DNA of 64,000 bases from assembly GCA_001189345.1 (NCBI GenBank), contig LFKV01000009.1, positions 62,001 through 126,000 on the forward strand, in the 5' to 3' direction. This document shows, piece after piece, positions 40,580 to 49,785 of the stretch. The position numbers and the translations under genes are program-made. Source of the stretch: Candidatus Paraburkholderia kirkii (lineage in GTDB: Bacteria; Pseudomonadota; Gammaproteobacteria; Burkholderiales; Burkholderiaceae). Every line of letters begins with the position of its first letter. Positions within the stretch are counted from its first letter, which is position 1. The notes below the pieces were generated by a model. That model did no database searches and was not told where the DNA came from. It saw only the letters and a list, made by a program, of their open reading frames with translations.

Positions 40580-42181
40580 ATGAAAACAATCAAGCGAGCC
40601 CTCTCGGGCGTGCTGGCGGCAGGCGCACTGCTCAACGCCGGCGTAGCCCTGGCGGTCAACGACAGTCCTGGCGGTCCTCGTGTGAACGAGATCAACTTCC
40701 AGCAGCCTGTGACGAAGATCGCCGAGGAGCTCTACGGCCTCCATATCTTCATGCTCATCATCTGTACCGTCATCTTCATCGGCGTGTTCGGGGTGATGTT
40801 CTATTCGCTCGTGATGCACCGCAAGTCCAAGGGATTCAAGCCCGCCAATTTCCATGAAAGCACCACGGTCGAAATCATCTGGACCATCGTGCCGTTCATC
40901 ATCGTCATTCTGATGGCACTGCCGGCTACCAAGGCCGTCGTCGCGATGAAGGACACGAGCAACGCCGACCTGACCGTGAAGGTCACCGGCTATCAGTGGA
41001 AGTGGGGCTACGACTACGTGAAGGGTCCGGGCGAGGGCATCAGCTTCCTCTCGACGCTCTCCACGCCGCGCAGCGAAGTCAACGGCCAGCAGCCGATCTC
41101 CAATCTCTATCTGCAGGAAGTCGACAACCCGCTCGTCGTGCCGGTCGACAAGAAGATCCGCATCATCACCACCGCGAACGACGTCGTGCACTCGTGGTAC
41201 ATCTCGGCGTTCGGCGTGAAGCAGGACGCGATTCCCGGCTTCGTGCGCGACACCTGGTTCAAGGCCGAGAAGGTGGGCACGTACCGCGGCTTCTGTACCG
41301 AGCTGTGCGGCAAGGAGCACGCGTACATGCCGGTGGTCGTCGAAGTGCTGTCGGCCGACGATTACGCGAAGTGGGTCGACGCGCAAAAGAAGAAGATGGC
41401 CGCCGGCGCCGACGATCCCAACAAGACCTACACGATGGATGAGCTGAAGACGCGCGGCGCGCAGGTCTACTCGTCCAACTGCGCGGTCTGCCACCAGCCG
41501 ACGGGCAAGGGCGCGGGCCAGTTCCCGGCGCTCGACGGCAGTAAGATCGCGAACGGTCCGCTCGCCGATCACGTGAGCATCGTGCTGCACGGCAAGGGTG
41601 CGATGCCGCCGTGGCAGTCGACGCTGAACGATGTGGAGATCGCATCGGTCATCGCGTACGAACGCAATGCCTGGGGCAACCACACCGGCGACATTCTTCA
41701 GCCGAAGCAGGTGGCCGACGCACGCAACGGCAAGATGCCGGAAGGCGGCGGTCAAAAGACGGCTGCGGGCGGCGAAGCGGCAAGCGCGCCGGAAGCGGCG
41801 AGCGGCGCGGCATCGGCTCCGGCGGAGGCGAGCGCACCGGCTGCGGCATCCGGCGAACAAGCCGCCGGCCTGCCGGCCAGCATCTACTTCGAGACGGGCA
41901 AGGACACGCTGCCCGCCGACGCGAACAACACAGTGCAAGCCGCCGCGGCATACGTCAAGGCGCATCCCGACGCGAAGCTCGCGCTGTCGGGCTTCACGGA
42001 TGCGACGGGCGGCGCCGACCTGAACGCCGATCTCGCCAAGCGGCGCGCGCAAGCCGTGCGCGACGCGCTGAAGGCAACAGGTGTGTCGGAGGACCGCATC
42101 GTGTTGAAGAAGCCCGAGTCCTTCACAGGCGGCACGAATGCGAAGGAAGCACGTCGCGTGGAAATCAGTCCGGCTGCTTGA
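40580..42181 (+). CDS. ctaC: Cytochrome c oxidase subunit II fused to cytochrome c and OmpA-like domains
   Basis: Subunit II accepts electrons from cytochrome c through the CuA centre. The protein has a signal peptide (MKTIKRALSGVL, ending ALA), two membrane helices (about 58-80 and 100-120), and the CuA cupredoxin with GFCTELCGKEHAYM near 245. A c-type cytochrome domain follows with CAVCH near 310. An alanine-rich linker leads to an OmpA/MotB-like peptidoglycan-binding domain (IYFETGKDTL, FTDATGG, RRAQAVRDALKATGV). The start is 40580, where a ribosome site precedes it; an ATG at 40556 is also possible. The triple fusion may tether the oxidase to the wall. Confidence 0.92.
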   Translation: MKTIKRALSGVLAAGALLNAGVALAVNDSPGGPRVNEINFQQPVTKIAEELYGLHIFMLIICTVIFIGVFGVMFYSLVMHRKSKGFKPANFHESTTVEIIWTIVPFIIVILMALPATKAVVAMKDTSNADLTVKVTGYQWKWGYDYVKGPGEGISFLSTLSTPRSEVNGQQPISNLYLQEVDNPLVVPVDKKIRIITTANDVVHSWYISAFGVKQDAIPGFVRDTWFKAEKVGTYRGFCTELCGKEHAYMPVVVEVLSADDYAKWVDAQKKKMAAGADDPNKTYTMDELKTRGAQVYSSNCAVCHQPTGKGAGQFPALDGSKIANGPLADHVSIVLHGKGAMPPWQSTLNDVEIASVIAYERNAWGNHTGDILQPKQVADARNGKMPEGGGQKTAAGGEAASAPEAASGAASAPAEASAPAAASGEQAAGLPASIYFETGKDTLPADANNTVQAAAAYVKAHPDAKLALSGFTDATGGADLNADLAKRRAQAVRDALKATGVSEDRIVLKKPESFTGGTNAKEARRVEISPAA

Positions 42182-42281
42182 CATGTCGATCGCGCCGCTC
42201 TTCATTTGCTGAATAAAGGCAACTGAAGAGCCCGCTTGATGAGCCAAGTGCCCCGAGTATTCGCTTTAGGAGATGATTGTC

Positions 42282-43877
42282 ATGTCTAGCATCGGACACG
42301 ATGTAGGCGCAGGCCACGACCATGTGCACGAGACGCCGCATGGCTGGCGCCGCTGGCTTTTCGCCACCAACCACAAGGACATCGGTACGCTGTACCTGTT
42401 GTTCTCCTTCATCATGTTCCTCTCCGGAGGCGTGATGGCGCTCGGCATCCGTGCCGAGCTGTTCGAGCCGGGCCTGCAGATCATGCGCCCCGAGTTCTTC
42501 AATCAGTTGACCACCATGCACGGCCTCATCATGGTGTTCGGCGCGATCATGCCGGCGTTCGTCGGCTTCGCGAACTGGATGGTGCCGCTGCAGATCGGCG
42601 CATCGGACATGGCGTTCGCGCGGATGAACAACTTCAGCTTCTGGCTGCTGCCGGCCGCTGCGGTGCTGCTCGTCGGCTCGTTTTTCGTGCCGGGCGGCGC
42701 GACCGCCGCGGGCTGGACGCTCTACGCGCCGCTCTCCACGCAGATGGGCCCGGGCATGGACTTCGCGATCTTCGTGGTCCACATTATGGGTGCGTCGTCG
42801 ATCATGGGCGGCATCAACATCGTCGTGACGATTCTGAACATGCGCGCGCCGGGCATGACGCTCATGAAAATGCCGATGTTCGCGTGGACGTGGCTCATCA
42901 CCGCGTATCTGCTGATCGCCGTGATGCCGGTTCTGGCCGGCGCGATCACGATGGTGCTGTTCGATCGCCATTTCGGCACGTCGTTCTTCAACGCGGCGGG
43001 CGGCGGCGACCCGGTGATGTACCAGCACATCTTCTGGTTCTTCGGTCACCCCGAGGTGTACATCATGATCTTGCCGGCGTTCGGGATCGTGTCGCAGGTG
43101 ATTCCGGCGTTCTCGCGCAAGCCGCTGTTCGGCTATAGCTCGATGGTGTACGCGACGGCATCGATCGCGATCCTGTCGTTCATGGTGTGGGCGCACCACA
43201 TGTTCGCGACCGGCATGCCGGTGACGGGCCAGCTGTTCTTCATGTACGCGACCATGCTGATCGCGGTGCCGACGGGCGTGAAGGTGTTCAACTGGGTGGC
43301 GACCATGTGGCGCGGCGCGCTCACGTTCGAAACCCCGATGCTCTTCGCGATCGGCTTCCTGTTCGTGTTCACGATGGGTGGCTTCACGGGCCTGATCCTG
43401 TCGATGGCGCCGCTCGACATCCAGATGCACGGCACGTACTACGTGGTGGCGCACTTCCACTACGTGCTGGTGGCGGGGTCGCTGTTCGCGCTGTTCGCGG
43501 GCTGGTACTACTGGTCGCCGAAGTGGACCGGCTGGATGTACAACGAGATGCACGGGAAGATCCACTTCTGGGCGTCGATGATCTTCTTCAACATCACGTT
43601 CTTCCCAATGCACTTCCTGGGTCTCGCGGGCATGCCGCGCCGCTATGCGGACTACCCGGCGCAGTTCACGGATTTCAACCAGGTCGCGACGATCGGCGCA
43701 TTCGGCTTCGGCCTCGCGCAGGTGTACTTCCTGTTCGCGGTCGTGCTGCCGACGTATCGCGGCGGCGAGCTCGAAAAGGCGAGCGACAAGCCGTGGGATG
43801 GCGCGGAAGGCCTCGAATGGACCGTGCCGAGCCCGGCGCCGTTCCATACGTTCGAGAACCCGCCGACGGTCGAGTAA
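42282..43877 (+). CDS. ctaD: Cytochrome c oxidase subunit I
   Basis: This is the catalytic subunit of the aa3 oxidase, with heme a, heme a3 and CuB. The 531 residues carry twelve membrane segments. Ligand regions are TMHGLIMVFGAI near 80, WFFGHPEVYIMILPAFG near 250 (CuB His and cross-linked Tyr), and HFHYVLVAGSLFA near 390 (heme ligands). I use the ATG at 42282, since the upstream ATG overlaps the ribosome site. It follows ctaC by about 100 bases, and no lesion is visible. Confidence 0.96.
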   Translation: MSSIGHDVGAGHDHVHETPHGWRRWLFATNHKDIGTLYLLFSFIMFLSGGVMALGIRAELFEPGLQIMRPEFFNQLTTMHGLIMVFGAIMPAFVGFANWMVPLQIGASDMAFARMNNFSFWLLPAAAVLLVGSFFVPGGATAAGWTLYAPLSTQMGPGMDFAIFVVHIMGASSIMGGINIVVTILNMRAPGMTLMKMPMFAWTWLITAYLLIAVMPVLAGAITMVLFDRHFGTSFFNAAGGGDPVMYQHIFWFFGHPEVYIMILPAFGIVSQVIPAFSRKPLFGYSSMVYATASIAILSFMVWAHHMFATGMPVTGQLFFMYATMLIAVPTGVKVFNWVATMWRGALTFETPMLFAIGFLFVFTMGGFTGLILSMAPLDIQMHGTYYVVAHFHYVLVAGSLFALFAGWYYWSPKWTGWMYNEMHGKIHFWASMIFFNITFFPMHFLGLAGMPRRYADYPAQFTDFNQVATIGAFGFGLAQVYFLFAVVLPTYRGGELEKASDKPWDGAEGLEWTVPSPAPFHTFENPPTVE

Positions 43878-43892
43878 GTCGATTCACCGGTT

Positions 43893-43921
43893 TGCAAGGC
43901 TTCGGAAGCTGGAGCCTTGCA
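43893..43921 (+). promoter_or_regulatory. Intra-operon hairpin after ctaD
   Basis: TGCAAGGCT (43893-43901) pairs perfectly with AGCCTTGCA (43913-43921) across an 11-base loop, 15 bases after the ctaD stop. No T tract follows. It may stabilise the upstream mRNA end, or give partial termination, and so set subunit ratios. Confidence 0.5.
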
Positions 43922-43940
43922 GGCGTCAAATCAGAAAAGT

Positions 43941-44081
43941 ATGGCCCCGGATCCACAAAAAAGACGCACGCCCGAGGAAATCCGCGCGGGCAACAAGCGG
44001 CTCGGAATCGTCATGGTGTTGATCGCCGCCGTTTTCTTTGTGGGTATCGTCGTCAGGCAATACCTGTTGTCGCGAGGGTAG
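43941..44081 (+). CDS. Small cytochrome oxidase assembly protein, 46 residues
   Basis: A frame of only 46 codons begins MAPDPQKRRTPEEIRAG, has one membrane helix (about 22-38) and ends RQYLLSRG. Its position between ctaD and ctaG, with a start 9 bases ahead of the next gene's region, and the shape (short basic head and one helix) fit the small assembly proteins annotated beside ctaG in Burkholderiaceae. It is easily missed because of its size. The specific role is unknown. Confidence 0.75.
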   Translation: MAPDPQKRRTPEEIRAGNKRLGIVMVLIAAVFFVGIVVRQYLLSRG

Positions 44082-44090
44082 GAAAGCCAA

Positions 44091-44663
44091 GTGTCCACTC
44101 AGCAGGAAAATTCGCATGTCGACCGGTCGTTAAACCGGTCGATGCTGGTGAAGCTCTTCGTTGTGGCGGCGTTGATGTTCGGCTTCGGCTTCGCGCTCGT
44201 GCCGATGTACCGCGCAATCTGCCAGATCACCGGCATCAACAATCTGGTGCAGCGCGATGTCGGCGCGCGCGAGGCGAAGAATACGCAAGTGGATGCGAGC
44301 CGTACGGTATCCGTCGAGTTCGATGCGAACGCGCGCGGCCCGCTGCAGTTCAAGCCGGAGCAGAACACGCTGGACATTCACCCCGGCGAAGTGATGACCG
44401 TGATGTACCAGGTGACCAACGAGCAGGGCCGCACGGTGAAGGCGCAGGCCATCCCGAGCTACGCGCCGAAGCAGGCCACCGAGTACTTCAAGAAGATCGA
44501 ATGCTTCTGCTTCACGCAGCAGACGCTCGTGCCGAACGAAACCAGGCGCATGTCGGTGGTGTTCGTCGTGGATCTTAAGCTGCCGAAGGACATCAAGACG
44601 ATCACGTTGTCGTTCACGTTCTTCGAGCTGGATTCGCCGAAGGCGGTGACCAAGGGATCATGA
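44091..44663 (+). CDS. ctaG: Cytochrome c oxidase assembly protein CtaG (Cox11)
   Basis: CtaG delivers copper to the CuB site of subunit I. The 190-residue protein has an N-terminal membrane helix (about 18-38, KLFVVAALMFGFGFALVPMYR), a periplasmic immunoglobulin-like domain, and the copper motif CFCF in KKIECFCFTQQ near 138-147. It starts with GTG at 44091, 9 bases after the small assembly gene. Intact. Confidence 0.93.
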   Translation: MSTQQENSHVDRSLNRSMLVKLFVVAALMFGFGFALVPMYRAICQITGINNLVQRDVGAREAKNTQVDASRTVSVEFDANARGPLQFKPEQNTLDIHPGEVMTVMYQVTNEQGRTVKAQAIPSYAPKQATEYFKKIECFCFTQQTLVPNETRRMSVVFVVDLKLPKDIKTITLSFTFFELDSPKAVTKGS

Positions 44664-44667
44664 CGGC

Positions 44668-44856
44668 ATGAGCGCGGACAGTCAGAACAAGGGCGGTTTC
44701 TTCAGGCTCATGAAAGCGGTGCTCTGGTCGTTCTTCGGGGTCCGGCGCCGCGCGGACCTGGAAAGCGATGCGGCGCAGCTGATCGCGGCGGGCGTCATCG
44801 GGGCGGTGCTGTTCATCTTCGTATTGCTGCTGGTCGTGCGCGCGGTAGTGGGATAG
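44668..44856 (+). CDS. DUF2970 family small membrane protein
   Basis: This 62-residue protein has a conserved N-terminal half (FFRLMKAVLWSFFGVRRR, about 11-28) and a single C-terminal membrane helix (LIAAGVIGAVLFIFVLLLVV). It matches DUF2970, found between ctaG and ctaE in beta-proteobacteria. It starts 4 bases after ctaG ends. Function unknown, presumably oxidase assembly or stability. Confidence 0.85.
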   Translation: MSADSQNKGGFFRLMKAVLWSFFGVRRRADLESDAAQLIAAGVIGAVLFIFVLLLVVRAVVG

Positions 44857-44935
44857 ACGGAACGTCGGGCGTGTGTGTCCATCGCACGACGGTAAAAGAA
44901 AATTCAAGCAACTGGATCGAAGTGGAGAATCAACA

Positions 44936-45793
44936 ATGAGCGGTCAAAACGAGAGCCCGTACTATTTCGTGCCGCATCCGTCGCGGCATCCGATCATGAC
45001 CGCGTGCGGCCTGCTGGTGATGCTCGCCTCGCTCGCGTCGTGGGTGAACGGCCACACCTGGGGACCGTTCGGCACGTTCATCGGCCTTCTGTTCGTGCTG
45101 TTCGTGCTGTGGCACTGGTTCGGCGACGCGATCTCCGAATCCGAGGGCGGCATGTACGGCAAGCGCGTCGACGTGTCGTACCGCTGGAGCATGAGCTGGT
45201 TCATCTTCTCCGAAGTGATGTTCTTCGCGGCGTTCTTCGGCGCGCTGTTCTATGCGCGCGCGATCGCGATGCATCAGCTCGGCAGCCTCGACTACAAGAT
45301 GATCTGGCCCGACTTTGCCGCCGTGTGGCCGAACAACGGTCCCGCTGCGCTCGTGCCGCATTTCCGCGCGATGGTGCCGTGGCCCCTGCCGACCATCAAT
45401 ACGGCGCTGCTGCTTTCTTCCGGCGCGACGCTGACGGTGGCGCACCACGCGCTGCGCGAGGACCATCGTCAGAAGGCGATCATCTGGCTGGGCGCGACCG
45501 TTCTCCTCGGCCTGATCTTCCTGTTCTGCCAGGGCTACGAATATTTCCACGCGTACAACGAACTGAACCTCACGCTCGCATCCGGCATGTACGGCTCGAC
45601 GTTCTTCCTGTTGACCGGCTTCCACGGCTTTCACGTGTTCCTGGGCGGCACGATGCTGACGGTGGTGATGATCCGCCTGATTCGCGGACACTTCACGGCG
45701 GAACATCACTTCGCGTTCGAGGGCGCCGCGTGGTACTGGCACTTCGTCGACGTCGTGTGGCTGGGTCTGTACGTCGTCGTCTACTGGCTGTAA
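44936..45793 (+). CDS. ctaE: Cytochrome c oxidase subunit III
   Basis: Subunit III stabilises the aa3 core. The 285 residues carry seven membrane segments. Signatures are SPYYFVPHPSRHPIM near 7-21, SWFIFSEVMFFAAFFGALFY near 85, GYEYFHAYNE near 200 and FEGAAWYWHFVDVVWLGLYVVVYW at the end. I use the ATG at 44936, because the upstream codons belong to the leader and do not resemble the family. It is intact, as are all its cox neighbours. Confidence 0.95.
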   Translation: MSGQNESPYYFVPHPSRHPIMTACGLLVMLASLASWVNGHTWGPFGTFIGLLFVLFVLWHWFGDAISESEGGMYGKRVDVSYRWSMSWFIFSEVMFFAAFFGALFYARAIAMHQLGSLDYKMIWPDFAAVWPNNGPAALVPHFRAMVPWPLPTINTALLLSSGATLTVAHHALREDHRQKAIIWLGATVLLGLIFLFCQGYEYFHAYNELNLTLASGMYGSTFFLLTGFHGFHVFLGGTMLTVVMIRLIRGHFTAEHHFAFEGAAWYWHFVDVVWLGLYVVVYWL

Positions 45794-45850
45794 GCGGGAT
45801 ATTCGAGCGGGCGCGCGCACGGTGCCGTCCGCGATGCAAGACCGGCGTCG

Positions 45851-45880
45851 ACGCCGCCCTCGATGTCTCAAGGGCGGCGT
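45851..45880 (+). terminator. Terminator-like hairpin after ctaE
   Basis: A perfect 10-bp stem (ACGCCGCCCT with AGGGCGGCGT) with a 10-base loop stands 58 bases after the ctaE stop. The T tract after it (TGTCGTTTC) is weak. It sits between ctaE and a convergent small gene. Confidence 0.6.
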
Positions 45881-45965
45881 TGTCGTTTCAGGGGCGGCTT
45901 GCGGGAGCACGAAAGTGCCCCCCGGCGCGACAATACGCCTCGTAGGGAAGAACCCGTGCGGCGGG

Positions 45966-46175
45966 TTATCGTCCAAGAGGGATGCCCGTCGATTGAATCC
46001 AGCCCATCCAGTGCGCAAACAGGATGAAGAGGAAGAGGGAGATGGACAGCCCGACGCGCGCGGCGAGCGACCACACCATCCGCTTCGTCCTGCCCTGGTC
46101 GGTCATCATGAAGTAGAGCGCCGAACCCAAGCTGCCGATGATGAGGATGAATGCGATAGCAACGATGATGTGCAT
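45966..46175 (-). CDS. Twin transmembrane protein (DUF2909)
   Basis: This 69-residue protein has two membrane helices (MHIIVAIAFILIIGSLGSALYF and GLSISLFLFILFAHWMGW) joined by a basic loop GRTKRMVW, the DUF2909 pattern found near surf1 in beta-proteobacteria. The frame reaches 46232, but the start at 46175 gives the usual N-terminus. It is transcribed toward ctaE. Function is not known. Confidence 0.82.
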   Translation of the reverse strand: MHIIVAIAFILIIGSLGSALYFMMTDQGRTKRMVWSLAARVGLSISLFLFILFAHWMGWIQSTGIPLGR

Positions 46176-46295
46176 GAAACCAGCCAGCGTTTTTGCCCAG
46201 AAACCACGTTGAGCAGTATTGAATTCTCTCATTATCTCACCCGATGGATTGCGCCGTGCGTTGCACGAGCGGATGCCGGCGGTAAGGTCTGCAGC

Positions 46296-47039
46296 ATGAA
46301 GATTCGCTTCTGGCCCACGCTCCTGATTCTCATCGTCGTGGCGGTGACGATGCGGCTGGGCTTCTGGCAGCGCGACCGCGCGCATCAGAAGGAGGCGCTC
46401 AACGCGCGGATCGTCGCGTTCGGGAATGCGCCGGCGCAGCAGGTCGGCGCAGCGCCGATGCCGCTCGGCGCGATCGAGTTTCATCGCGTCGAGGCGCGCG
46501 GCGAGTTCATGCCGGAGCGCGTCGTGTATCTGGACAATCGTCCGTATAACGACCAGCCGGGCTTTTATGTCGTGATGCCGCTTAAACTCGAGGGCGGCGG
46601 TTATATGCTCGTGAATCGCGGATGGCTGCCGCGCAACATGGCGGACCGCACGGTCATCGAGCCATACGAAACGCCGAAGGGCATCGTCGACGTACAGGGC
46701 ATCGCGCGCGCGAACGCGTCGCAGGCGTTCGAGCTGGGCAGCGGCGGATCGGCTGCGCACAAGGAGATCCGGCAGAACCTGGACGTCGGGTCGTACGCGG
46801 CGGAAACCGGGCTCGCCTTCCAGCCATTCGTGATCCAGCAGACGAACGATACCGGCGACAAGCTCGTGCGCAACTGGCCCCCGCCGACGCTCGGCGTCGA
46901 GCGCAATTACGGCTACATGTTCCAGTGGTGGGGCATGGCGGCCGCGGCCGTCGCGTTTGGCCTGTACGCCGCGCGGCGCGCCGCGAAGAAAGGCGATGAA
47001 GGTGACGAGCGCGACGAGGAAGCCGGAAACCACGCATGA
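46296..47039 (+). CDS. surf1: SURF1-family cytochrome oxidase assembly protein
   Basis: SURF1 helps insert heme a3 into subunit I. The 247-residue protein has two membrane helices near the ends (about 6-20 and 212-228) around a periplasmic domain. Signatures are GFWQRDRAHQKEAL near 22, YLDNRPYNDQPGFYVVMP near 88, LVNRGWLPR and NYGYMFQWWGMA near 205. The long in-frame upstream part is outside the family, so I start at 46296. Intact. Confidence 0.92.
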   Translation: MKIRFWPTLLILIVVAVTMRLGFWQRDRAHQKEALNARIVAFGNAPAQQVGAAPMPLGAIEFHRVEARGEFMPERVVYLDNRPYNDQPGFYVVMPLKLEGGGYMLVNRGWLPRNMADRTVIEPYETPKGIVDVQGIARANASQAFELGSGGSAAHKEIRQNLDVGSYAAETGLAFQPFVIQQTNDTGDKLVRNWPPPTLGVERNYGYMFQWWGMAAAAVAFGLYAARRAAKKGDEGDERDEEAGNHA

Positions 47040-47091
47040 AACACCGGGCGCACGCCGCGCCCGATCGACCGAACAGAGGCACGTTTTACCG

Positions 47092-47748
47092 ATGCAATCA
47101 CAACGCTCCACCGCCGCCGACGCCGACAAGTCGCGCACGCGGCAACGAACGGCCGCGAAAGGCTCATGGATCAGCGGCCGCTGGATGCTCCTGTTGCTGG
47201 CGCTCGTATGCGCCGCGCCGGTGATCGCGTCCTACCTGATGTACTACGTGTTTAAGTCCACGGGCGGCACGACGAGCTATGGCGCGCTGATCGATCCGCA
47301 GCGGCCGATTCCGGCCCAACTCGTCGTCACCGACGAGAAAGGGCAGAACCTGCCGTTCAAGTCGCTCGAAGGCAAATGGCTGATGATCACGGTCAACGGC
47401 AGCGACTGCGACGAGCAATGCGTGACGCGCCTCTATTTCATGCGCCAGGTACGCACGTTGCAGTCGGGCGAGCGCGATCGCGTCGTAAACGTCTGGCTGC
47501 GCACCGATGACCAGCCCGTCGCGGACGTCATCAAGAGCGCGTATCCGCAGCCCGACACGCGCATGCTCGTCGCGGACGAGAAGACGATTTCCGCGTGGCT
47601 GCCGGTCGACGACGGCACGAAGCTCACGGATCACATTTTTCTCGTCGACCCGAACGGCAATCTGATGATGCGCTTCCCGAAGAATCCCGATCCGAAGAAG
47701 ATCAACGCGGACCTGGCGAAGCTGCTGAAATGGTCACGCATCGGCTGA
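47092..47748 (+). CDS. SCO/SenC-like thioredoxin-fold membrane protein
   Basis: This 218-residue protein has a basic cytoplasmic head (about 1-30), one membrane helix (WMLLLLALVCAAPVIASYLMYY) and a thioredoxin-like periplasmic domain. The Cys pair CDEQC (C-x3-C) stands at the place of the copper-binding pair of SCO proteins, and DHIFLVDPNGNLMMRFP follows near 180. It probably works in oxidase copper delivery with the lipoprotein Sco1 downstream. It lies between surf1 and ctaA. Confidence 0.75.
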   Translation: MQSQRSTAADADKSRTRQRTAAKGSWISGRWMLLLLALVCAAPVIASYLMYYVFKSTGGTTSYGALIDPQRPIPAQLVVTDEKGQNLPFKSLEGKWLMITVNGSDCDEQCVTRLYFMRQVRTLQSGERDRVVNVWLRTDDQPVADVIKSAYPQPDTRMLVADEKTISAWLPVDDGTKLTDHIFLVDPNGNLMMRFPKNPDPKKINADLAKLLKWSRIG

Positions 47749-47760
47749 AGGTAGAAAAGC

Positions 47761-48870
47761 ATGTTCGTACTGCAACTCGGTCTGATCGGCTTGTGCGTTG
47801 CGCTTCTGCCACTCTTCTACGTGTGGGTCAAGGCCGATGACGACAAATTCCGCAAGCTCGTCTGGCTCACCACGTTCCTGACCCTCGACCTGATCATGTT
47901 CGGTGGCTTCACGCGCCTGACCGATTCCGGTCTCGGCTGCCCCGACTGGCCCGGCTGCTATGGCACGTCGTCGCCGTTCATCGCACACGCGCAGATCGCG
48001 GCCGCGTATCAGGCAATGCCCACCGGCCCGGTCAGCATGGTCAAGGCATGGATCGAGATGCTGCACCGCTATTTCGCAATGGCGATCGGCGTGCTGATCA
48101 TCGCGCAGGTGGTCATCGCGTGGACGGCGCGCGTGAAGAAGCGCCCGCTGCACGTCTCGCCGTGGTGGCCGACCGCTATCCTGCTCCTGATTCTGCTGCA
48201 GGGCGCGTTCGGCGCGTCGACCGTTACGCTGAAGCTGCAGCCGGTGATCGTTACGACGCACCTGCTGCTCGGCCTGGCGCTGCTCGGCGCGCTCGGCTGG
48301 CTCGCGGCGCGCATGACGCCGATTCCCTCGCTCGATCCCGCCGCCGCGCGCTGGATGCCCGCCACCGCGCTCGGGTTGCTGCTGCTCGTCGTGCAGATCG
48401 CGCTGGGCGGGTGGGTCAGCACGAACTACGCGGTGCTCGCGTGCACGGACTTTCCGCTGTGCAACGGCCAATGGATCCCGCCGATGAACTTCGAGCACGG
48501 CTTTCATCTGTGGCGCGCGCTCGGCATGACCGGCGACGGCGACGTGATCTCGCAGGACGCGCTCGTCGCGATTCACTGGACGCATCGCACGTTCGCGGTC
48601 GTCGTGGTGCTTTATCTGCTCTGGCTGTCAACCCAGCTGCGACGATTCGAATCGCTGCGAAAGCCCGCCAACGGCGTATTGTTGATGATCGTGATCCAGT
48701 TCCTGACCGGCATGTCGAACATCGTCCTGCAATGGCCGCTGCCGATCGCGGTCGCGCACAATGGCGGGGTCGCGATCCTGTTGCTGCTGCTCGTTATGCT
48801 AAACTTCCGAATCTCTTCCAGCCGTCCCGGCTGCGCCGCCGTTCCCGCGTGCGATGTCGTTTCAGCGTGA
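47761..48870 (+). CDS. ctaA: Heme A synthase (Cox15/CtaA family)
   Basis: CtaA oxidises heme O to heme A for the aa3 oxidase. The 369-residue protein has eight membrane segments. The conserved GGFTRLTDSGLGCPDWPGCYG is near 48-68, EMLHRYFA near 98 (heme ligand), a second Cys pair TDFPLCNG near 240, and IHWTHRTFA near 267. It follows the SCO-like gene by 12 bases and precedes ctaB by 9. Intact. Confidence 0.95.
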   Translation: MFVLQLGLIGLCVALLPLFYVWVKADDDKFRKLVWLTTFLTLDLIMFGGFTRLTDSGLGCPDWPGCYGTSSPFIAHAQIAAAYQAMPTGPVSMVKAWIEMLHRYFAMAIGVLIIAQVVIAWTARVKKRPLHVSPWWPTAILLLILLQGAFGASTVTLKLQPVIVTTHLLLGLALLGALGWLAARMTPIPSLDPAAARWMPATALGLLLLVVQIALGGWVSTNYAVLACTDFPLCNGQWIPPMNFEHGFHLWRALGMTGDGDVISQDALVAIHWTHRTFAVVVVLYLLWLSTQLRRFESLRKPANGVLLMIVIQFLTGMSNIVLQWPLPIAVAHNGGVAILLLLLVMLNFRISSSRPGCAAVPACDVVSA

Positions 48871-48879
48871 ATCCACATC

Positions 48880-49785
48880 ATGGATAGCACGACACTTCAT
48901 TCCCCCCTCGGCAGCCGCGCATCGCAATATCTGGCGCTGACCAAGCCGCGCGTCACGCAACTCGCCGTGTTCTGCGCCGTCATCGGTATGTTCCTGTCCA
49001 CGCCGGGCATGGTGCCCTGGGACAAACTGATCGGCGGCGCAGTCGGCATCTGGCTGCTGGCCGGCGCCGCATTCGCGATCAACTGCCTCGTCGAGCAGAA
49101 AGTCGATGCGAAGATGCGCCGCACGGCATGGCGCCCGTCCGCGCGCGGGCAGATCACCCCCGCGCAGATCCTGACCTTCTCGGCCGTGCTGGGCGGCATC
49201 GGCATGTGGACGCTCTATACGTTCACCAATCCGCTCACGATGTGGCTCACCATCGCGACGTTCGTCGGCTATGCGGTCATCTATACGCTGCTGCTCAAGC
49301 CCTATACACCGCAGAACATCGTGATCGGCGGCGCGTCCGGCGCAATGCCGCCCGCGCTCGGCTGGGCCGCCGTGACGGGCACGGTGTCCGGCGATGCATG
49401 GATTCTCGTGCTGATCATCTTCGTGTGGACGCCGCCGCATTTCTGGGCGCTCGCGCTGTATCGCCGCAAGGATTACGAGAACGCCGGTCTGCCGATGCTC
49501 CCGATCACCCACGGCGAGAAGTACACGCTGCTGAACATCTTCCTGTACACGCTGGTTTTGTTCGCGGTCACGCTGATGCCGTATATCTCCGGCATGAGCG
49601 GCGTGGTGTATCTGGCGAGTGCGATTGCGCTGGGCGCGGGCTTCATCGGCTACGCGTGGAAGATGTATCGCGACTATTCCGATGCCCTCGCGCGCAAGAC
49701 CTTCCGTTACTCGATCGTGTATCTGTCGCTGCTGTTCGGCGCGCTGCTCGTCGATCACTACGTACGCACAGTGATCGGCGCATGA
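48880..49785 (+). CDS. ctaB: Protoheme IX farnesyltransferase (heme O synthase)
   Basis: CtaB transfers a farnesyl group to heme B, giving heme O, the substrate of CtaA. The 301 residues belong to the UbiA prenyltransferase superfamily with nine membrane helices. The Mg-diphosphate sites are represented by [20 protein letters not shown] near 66 and [15 protein letters not shown] near 190. Its TGA overlaps the ATG of the SCO1 gene, ATGA. It is intact. Confidence 0.95.
   Translation: MDSTTLHSPLGSRASQYLALTKPRVTQLAVFCAVIGMFLSTPGMVPWDKLIGGAVGIWLLAGAAFAINCLVEQKVDAKMRRTAWRPSARGQITPAQILTFSAVLGGIGMWTLYTFTNPLTMWLTIATFVGYAVIYTLLLKPYTPQNIVIGGASGAMPPALGWAAVTGTVSGDAWILVLIIFVWTPPHFWALALYRRKDYENAGLPMLPITHGEKYTLLNIFLYTLVLFAVTLMPYISGMSGVVYLASAIALGAGFIGYAWKMYRDYSDALARKTFRYSIVYLSLLFGALLVDHYVRTVIGA

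Noticed and set aside
42165..43847. A 560-codon minus-strand open frame opposite ctaD
   Set aside because: It mirrors ctaD in a fixed codon phase and shows no recognisable domain or ribosome site.
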